Source of the DNA: Paraburkholderia caribensis | GTDB lineage: Bacteria > Pseudomonadota > Gammaproteobacteria > Burkholderiales > Burkholderiaceae | Direction of reading: 5' to 3' | Assembly: GCF_002902945.1 (NCBI RefSeq) | Contig: NZ_CP026101.1 | Coordinates: 1,798,001-1,862,000, forward strand | DNA length: 64,000 nt | In this document: in pieces, positions 59,827 through 64,000 of the stretch | Layout: every line of letters begins with the position of its first letter | How positions within the stretch are numbered: position 1 is the stretch's first letter | Made by a program: the position numbers and the translations under genes | The notes under the pieces: generated by a model | Seen by the model: the letters and a program-made list of their open reading frames with translations, nothing else | What the model was told of the DNA's origin: nothing | Database searches by the model: none

Positions 59827-60684
59827 ATGCGAGCCTTGAACATCATTACTCAAACTGTTCGAAAGACGGTGGCCCAAAAGCTGGCCAGGAAAGCAGCCCT
59901 CTATGGCGCTTCCATGGCAGCCGTTACGCTGGTGGCGGCCTGTCACGGCCTGCCGGAAAAGACCGACGAAACGGCCACGTGGACCAACAATAAATTATAT
60001 ACGGAGGCGCAAGACGCCTTGAGCGGTGGCGACTTCGGCAAGTGCGCGAAATACTTCGAAGCACTCGAAGGCCGCGACCCGTTCGGCCACTTCGCGCAGC
60101 AGGCGCAGATCAACGTCGCGTACTGCAACTGGAAGGACAGCGAAACGGACGCCGCCGACCAGGCCGTCAACCGCTTCATCCAGCTTCACCCGGATCACCC
60201 GGACATTCCCTACGCGTACTACCTGAAGGGCATGATCCACTTCAACGACGATCTGGGCCTGTTCGGCCGCTTCTCGGGCCAGGACATGAGCGAGCGCGAT
60301 CCGAAGTCGCTGCGCGAGTCGTATGACGCGTTCAAGGTCGTCGTCGACAAGTACCCGCAGAGCAAGTACGCGCCGGATGCGGCCCAGCGCATGCGCTATA
60401 TCGTGAACGCGCTCGCGTCGCACGAAGTGCACGCAGCGGACTACTACTACCGCCGTGGCGCGTATGTGGCCGCCATCAACCGTGCGCAGCTCGCGATCAA
60501 GGAATACAAGAACGCGCCCGCGATCGAAGACGCGCTGCACATCATGATGCTGTCGTATCAGAAGCTGGATCAGCCCCAGCTTGCGGACGACACGAAGCGC
60601 ATCCTGGCGGGCACGTTCCCGGACAGCCCGTACATCACGGGTCATGCACGTCCGGGCAAGGAAAAGTCCTGGTGGCAGTTCTGA
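59827..60684 (+). CDS. bamD: outer membrane assembly lipoprotein BamD
   Basis: 285 residues from an ATG at 59827. The lipoprotein signal is MAAVTLVAAC-HG with Cys39 lipidated; the n-region is long (about 25 residues, MRALNIITQTVRKTVAQKLA). The TPR-like body follows (YTEAQDALSGGDFGKCAKYF, HPDHPDIPYAYYLKGMIHFN, PQSKYAPDAAQRMRYIVNAL). It is an essential partner of BamA in inserting outer-membrane proteins. Divergent from rluD, the conserved comL-rluD arrangement, and followed by a terminator. Confidence 0.96.
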   Translation: MRALNIITQTVRKTVAQKLARKAALYGASMAAVTLVAACHGLPEKTDETATWTNNKLYTEAQDALSGGDFGKCAKYFEALEGRDPFGHFAQQAQINVAYCNWKDSETDAADQAVNRFIQLHPDHPDIPYAYYLKGMIHFNDDLGLFGRFSGQDMSERDPKSLRESYDAFKVVVDKYPQSKYAPDAAQRMRYIVNALASHEVHAADYYYRRGAYVAAINRAQLAIKEYKNAPAIEDALHIMMLSYQKLDQPQLADDTKRILAGTFPDSPYITGHARPGKEKSWWQF

Positions 60685-60715
60685 GGGCAGTTCTGACCCG
60701 CCTGACCGGATAAAA

Positions 60716-60746
60716 AAACGCCACGGTTGCATACCGTGGCGTTTCT
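60716..60746. terminator. terminator between bamD and rlmD
   Basis: Eleven-base-pair stem AAACGCCACGG / CCGTGGCGTTT with a 7-nt loop. An A run lies on the left and T-rich DNA on the right, usable by both convergent genes. Confidence 0.85.
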
Positions 60747-60813
60747 GTTTCTGGCGTCCGCGTTTGCGTGTCTCCGCGTTGATGCAATAGGCGCACGCTT
60801 CAGTCCGTCACAT

Positions 60814-62238
60814 TCAGTCGCGCTCGAAGAGTGCGATCGACTCCACGTGCGAGGTGTGCGGGAACATGTTCACGACACCCGCGCCCTTCAGCCGGTAGCC
60901 CGCTTCGTGCACGAGCAGGCCCGCGTCGCGCGCGAGCGTCGCCGGGTTGCACGACACGTAGACAATGCGCTTCGGCAACGGCCCTTCGCCGCTCTGCGCA
61001 ATGTCCGCGAGCGCCTTCGACACCGCGAGCGCGCCTTCGCGCGGCGGATCGATCAGGTATTTGTCGAAATGACCGAGCGCGCGGATGTCGTCGGCGGTGA
61101 CTTCGAACAGATTGCGGCACGCGAACGACGTATGGCTGTCGACGCCGTTTTCCTTCGCGTTGTCGAGCGCGCGCGAGGTCAGCACCTCGCTGCCTTCGAT
61201 ACCCACCACTTCCCGCGAGATCCGCGCGAGCGGCAGCGTGAAGTTGCCGATGCCGCAGAACAGATCGAGCACGCGGTCGGTCTTCGCGGGCGCCAGCAGA
61301 CGCAGCGCGCGGCCGACCAGCACGCGGTTGATCTGATGGTTGACCTGGGTGAAGTCGGTCGGACGGAACGGCATGCGGATGCCGTATTCGGGCAGCGTGT
61401 AATCGAGCTGCGCGTCGAGCGGATAGAACGGATAGACCGTGTCCGGCCCTTTCGGCTGCAGCCAGAACTGGACATTGTGCTGATCGGCGAAATCGCGCAG
61501 CAGCTGTTCGTCGGCCTCGTTGAGCGGCTCCAGAACGCGCAGCACGAGCGCCGTCACCGATGAGCCGACGGCCAGTTCGATCTGCGGCATGCGGTCGCGA
61601 ATCGACAGCGCTTCGACCATGTGCCGCAGCGGCACCAGCATGTCGGACACGTGCGGCGGCAGCACTTCGCAGCTCGTCATATCGGCGACGTAGCTGCTTT
61701 TCTTTTCGTGGAAACCGACCAGCACGCCGCCCTTCTTCGCGACGTGGCGCACGGTGAGGCGCGCGCGATAGCGGTAGCCCCAGGACGGGCCGTGGATCGG
61801 CCGGAACACGGTTTCCGGGCGCAGCTTCGACAGATGGGCCAGATTGTCTTCGAGCACGCGCTGCTTGACGGCGATCTGCGCGCGCACGTCGAGATGCTGC
61901 ATCGAACAACCGCCGCAGATGCCAAAAAACTTGCACTGCGGGCGGGTACGGATCACGCTCTCTTTAAGAATATCGACGAGTTGCGCCTGTTCGAAGCTGG
62001 GCTTTTTGCGGTAGCTCGAATAGGTGACCCGTTCGCCGGGCAGCGCGCCCTCGACGAAGATGACCTTGCCGGGCGAGCCGTCTTCCGTGACGGTGCGGCC
62101 GACGCCACGCGCTTCCATATCGAGCGACTCGATATCGAGTTCGGGCGCCTTGAAGGGACCGGCGGCAGCGTCTTCGCGCGCCTGCTTGCCCTTTCTGGAC
62201 GAGCGCGTTTTACCAATGTGGGGGACAGTTTCGGACAC
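60814..62238 (-). CDS. rlmD: 23S rRNA (uracil(1939)-C5)-methyltransferase RlmD
   Basis: 474 residues from a GTG at 62238, chosen for AGGAAG 5 nt upstream; an in-frame ATG at 62301 is an alternative. The TRAM domain is near 30-90. The iron-sulfur ligands are Cys102, Cys108, Cys111 and Cys190 (CKFFGICGGCSMQHL, TSCEVLP). The SAM-binding motif is VLDLFCGIGNFTLPLA and the catalytic Cys430 is in YVSCNPATLARD. It methylates U1939 of 23S rRNA. Divergent from the endonuclease-like gene with 83 bp between. Confidence 0.93.
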   Translation of the reverse strand: MSETVPHIGKTRSSRKGKQAREDAAAGPFKAPELDIESLDMEARGVGRTVTEDGSPGKVIFVEGALPGERVTYSSYRKKPSFEQAQLVDILKESVIRTRPQCKFFGICGGCSMQHLDVRAQIAVKQRVLEDNLAHLSKLRPETVFRPIHGPSWGYRYRARLTVRHVAKKGGVLVGFHEKKSSYVADMTSCEVLPPHVSDMLVPLRHMVEALSIRDRMPQIELAVGSSVTALVLRVLEPLNEADEQLLRDFADQHNVQFWLQPKGPDTVYPFYPLDAQLDYTLPEYGIRMPFRPTDFTQVNHQINRVLVGRALRLLAPAKTDRVLDLFCGIGNFTLPLARISREVVGIEGSEVLTSRALDNAKENGVDSHTSFACRNLFEVTADDIRALGHFDKYLIDPPREGALAVSKALADIAQSGEGPLPKRIVYVSCNPATLARDAGLLVHEAGYRLKGAGVVNMFPHTSHVESIALFERD

Positions 62239-62321
62239 CTGCGACTTCCTGACAGACTGTGTAAAAGTGGGACCAAACACGAGATTGTAGACGAACGACA
62301 CACACCGACGGAGATTTGACG

Positions 62322-63185
62322 ATGCGACTGATCAGCTGGAATGTCCAGTGGGGACGCAGTGCGCACGGCGACGTGAACCTGACGCGCACGCTCGACGAGG
62401 CACGCCGGCTCGTTGATTTCGACGTGCTGTGCATGCAGGAAGTCACGCGTGGCTTTTCGGTGCTGGCGGGGCATCCGGGCGACGACCAGTTCGCCGAGAT
62501 CGCGGACGCCCTGCCGGGATTCACGGTGCTCGAGGCGATCGGCGCGGATCTGCCCGCGTTGAAGCTCGATGCGCCGGCGGCGCCGCGACGGCAGTTCGGC
62601 AATGCGATCGCGACACGTCTGCCTGTCGAGCGTGTGATCCGCCATTCGTTGCCATGGCCGGTCGATCCGGAGGCGCCGTCGATGCAGCGCGTCGCGCTTG
62701 AGGCGGTGCTGCGCGCGCCGGGCGGCTCGGTGCGGGTGATCGTGACGCATCTGGAGTTTTATTCGCTGAAGCAGCGGCTCGCGCAGGTCGACCGGCTGCG
62801 CCAGTTGCAGCAGGAAGCCGCTGGGCATGCGGCGCATCCTGTTCCCGCCGAGAACGCCATTGGGCCGTTTGCTGATACCGGGCGGCCGGTCAGTGCCGTC
62901 GTGTGTGGCGACTTCAATAGCGCATACGGTAGTGAGGCCTACCGGCGGATGCTCGAGCCGCTCGACGGCAGTCCTTCGTTTATCGATGCCTGGACCACGT
63001 TGCATCCGGGTCAGACGCCGCCTATGACGGCAGGTGTCTTTGACAAGGTTCAGTGGGCAGATGGGCCGCTGACCTGCGATTTCGTATTTGTCACTGATGA
63101 TTTGCGGATGCGGTTACGTAGGTGTGAGGTCGATGGCGCGACCCGCGCTTCGGATCATCAGCCTATCTTGGTCGAGTTGGATTAA
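62322..63185 (+). CDS. endonuclease/exonuclease/phosphatase-family protein
   Basis: 287 residues from an ATG at 62322, with GGAG 8 nt upstream. The DNase I-like metal-dependent fold is shown by RLISWNVQWG (Asn), VLCMQEVTRG (Glu), VTHLEFYSLKQR, VVCGDFNSAYGSEAY (Asp/Asn), CDFVFVTDDL and the terminal ASDHQPILVELD (Asp-His). All catalytic positions are intact. Substrates in this family range from DNA to phospholipids and phosphoinositides; no signal peptide, so cytoplasmic. Repeat element B starts just after its stop. Confidence 0.88.
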   Translation: MRLISWNVQWGRSAHGDVNLTRTLDEARRLVDFDVLCMQEVTRGFSVLAGHPGDDQFAEIADALPGFTVLEAIGADLPALKLDAPAAPRRQFGNAIATRLPVERVIRHSLPWPVDPEAPSMQRVALEAVLRAPGGSVRVIVTHLEFYSLKQRLAQVDRLRQLQQEAAGHAAHPVPAENAIGPFADTGRPVSAVVCGDFNSAYGSEAYRRMLEPLDGSPSFIDAWTTLHPGQTPPMTAGVFDKVQWADGPLTCDFVFVTDDLRMRLRRCEVDGATRASDHQPILVELD

Positions 63186-63296
63186 GGTTTTTTTTGGGTT
63201 TTTTTTGTCTGCGACGATGGGGTGGTTTGCTTGCTTTTGCGCTGGCATCCGCGTGACGTTAGCTTGCTTCAGGCGTCGCCCCTGTGCGGGGCGGCA

Positions 63297-63330
63297 CCTA
63301 CTTTTCTTTGCCGCCGCAAAGAAAAGTAGG
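63297..63330. repeat. 34-nt palindrome in left arm of element B
   Basis: Identical to the palindrome at 33324-33357. Confidence 0.95.
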
Positions 63331-63807
63331 CAAAAGAAAGCGGCTCACACCGCCAGCCCGTGTTCTTATCCACGGGCCCCCAACGTCCCCACGCCTCACG
63401 CGGCAGTGCCCTGGTTGGTGCTCGTTGCCAACGCGTCGAACAGGCGCCTCACCACTTCAAACACCCGTACATGAGTTAGCGGCAGCGAATGGTACGTGCC
63501 GCCCAGGTGGCAAACTGTGTGTAGGTTGTCGCGGCGTATAGCTCGGCGCTCTTACATGGAGGTATGCGCGTGCTATCGGGTCCGGAGTGAGGCGTGCGAG
63601 GCGCTATGGCCTACACACAGTTTGCCACCTGGGCGGCGGTGGACTATCTGGCGCGGCGTGCTGGGCCGCAGGTGTGTGAAGCAGGTGAGGCGCACCGCAA
63701 GAGCGCTGGCAACGAACACGAATGACGTGATTGCCGTGTGAAGCGTAAGAACCTTTGGGGGCCCTCAGGCAAGAATTAGCGCTGGCGGTGTGAGCCGCTT
63801 TCTTTTG

Positions 63808-63841
63808 CCTACTTTTCTTTGCGGCGGCAAAGAAAAGTAGG
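63808..63841. repeat. 34-nt palindrome in right arm of element B
   Basis: Identical to the palindrome at 33838-33871. Confidence 0.95.
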
Positions 63842-63951
63842 TGCCGCCCCGCACAGGGGCAACGCCTGAAGCACGCTAACGTCACGCGGATGCCAGCGCA
63901 AAAGCAAGCAGACCACCCAAGCGTCGCAGACAAAAGACCCCAAAAAAACCA

Positions 63952-64000
63952 CTAATTATCGAACGCAGAGAGATACTCGGCCCAATGAGGCGCCGCCTCC
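63952..64000 (-). CDS. C-terminal end of a gene running off the window
   Basis: On the minus strand the last 15 codons read EAAPHWAEYLSAFDN followed by a TAG stop at 63954-63952. The residue mix (Trp, Tyr, His, Asn) suggests a real protein end, but 15 residues are too few to name a family. Element B abuts the stop. Confidence 0.4.
   Translation of the reverse strand, partial: EAAPHWAEYLSAFDN

Larger units (their letters stand above)
63236..63902. repeat. composite nested inverted-repeat element, copy B (~670 bp)
   Basis: Core arms 63236-63357 and 63781-63902, inverted copies of 122 nt that closely match those of copy A. The inner perfect pair is 27 bp (63498-63524 with 63611-63637). Here the inversion continues outward, imperfectly, to about 63198 and 63945, including GTCTGCGACG on the left and CGTCGCAGAC on the right. 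The interior between arms is visibly less similar to copy A than the arms are. It fills the gap between the convergent endonuclease-like gene and a partial gene at the window edge. No coding content I believe in. Confidence 0.9.

Noticed and set aside
63236..63902. Ordinary insertion sequence
   Set aside because: No transposase-like frame, arms are far longer than typical terminal repeats, and no clear target duplication is visible.

Overview
The window looks like a chromosomal segment of a Burkholderiaceae member, most likely Paraburkholderia. The basis is high GC, a phaC-phaA-phaB-phaR cluster, bktB, the ompR/envZ, ahpC/ahpD and ispD/ispF pairings, and protein sequences resembling those known from Burkholderia and Cupriavidus. 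It is mostly ordinary housekeeping and metabolic chromosome. I saw no transposase, integrase, phage gene or CRISPR array.

Layout. 1-2086: clpP (cut by the window edge) and tig, the protein quality-control block. 2.1-4.8 kb: glycerate kinase, a MarR regulator and a truncated class II aldolase. 4.9-8.1 kb: a 44-residue His-rich exported protein, tRNA-Leu(UAG), a squalene-synthase-fold protein with altered acidic motifs, a Tat-exported DUF1501 protein and a small periplasmic protein. 8.3-11.9 kb: ompR-envZ, then ahpC-ahpD. 11.9-22.7 kb: acyltransferase, ispD-ispF, mfd, an M20 peptidase with a degenerate metal site, argE, a threonine-dehydratase-like enzyme and mscL. 22.8-27.2 kb: a three-gene two-component cluster. 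27.7-33.0 kb: a hypothetical protein, AsmA-family protein, fetA-fetB and a secreted protein. 34.0-40.5 kb: quinone oxidoreductase with a divergent LysR regulator, then the ku-ligD end-joining pair. 40.7-44.1 kb: cytochrome P450 and a GH28 polygalacturonase-like lipoprotein. 44.5-51.1 kb: serB, metC, a secreted hypothetical protein, bktB, kdgK and rimO. 51.4-57.2 kb: an orphan HTH gene, then the complete polyhydroxyalkanoate cluster phaC-phaA-phaB-phaR. 57.4-63.2 kb: pgeF-rluD, bamD, rlmD and an endonuclease/exonuclease/phosphatase-family protein.

The most unusual content is non-coding. Two copies of a ~670-bp composite element lie at 33263-33932 and 63236-63902. Each has 122-nt inverted arms, a second 26-27-bp perfect inverted repeat nested inside, and a 34-nt hairpin within each arm. 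Neither carries a convincing gene. The ORFs they contain are by-products of the repeat, and both copies have the same orientation and layout. Other candidates worth attention are the M20 protein lacking three canonical metal ligands, the squalene-synthase-like protein with altered Asp motifs, the orphan antitoxin-like gene below a perfect palindrome, and dyads upstream of the glycerate kinase and the GH28 gene.

Functional themes: carbon storage (phaCABR, bktB), sugar-acid and glycerate metabolism (glycerate kinase, kdgK, GH28), peroxide defence (ahpCD), DNA repair (mfd, ku, ligD), envelope biogenesis (bamD, AsmA, mscL), and isoprenoid precursors (ispDF). All calls come from reading the sequence; no database search was run.
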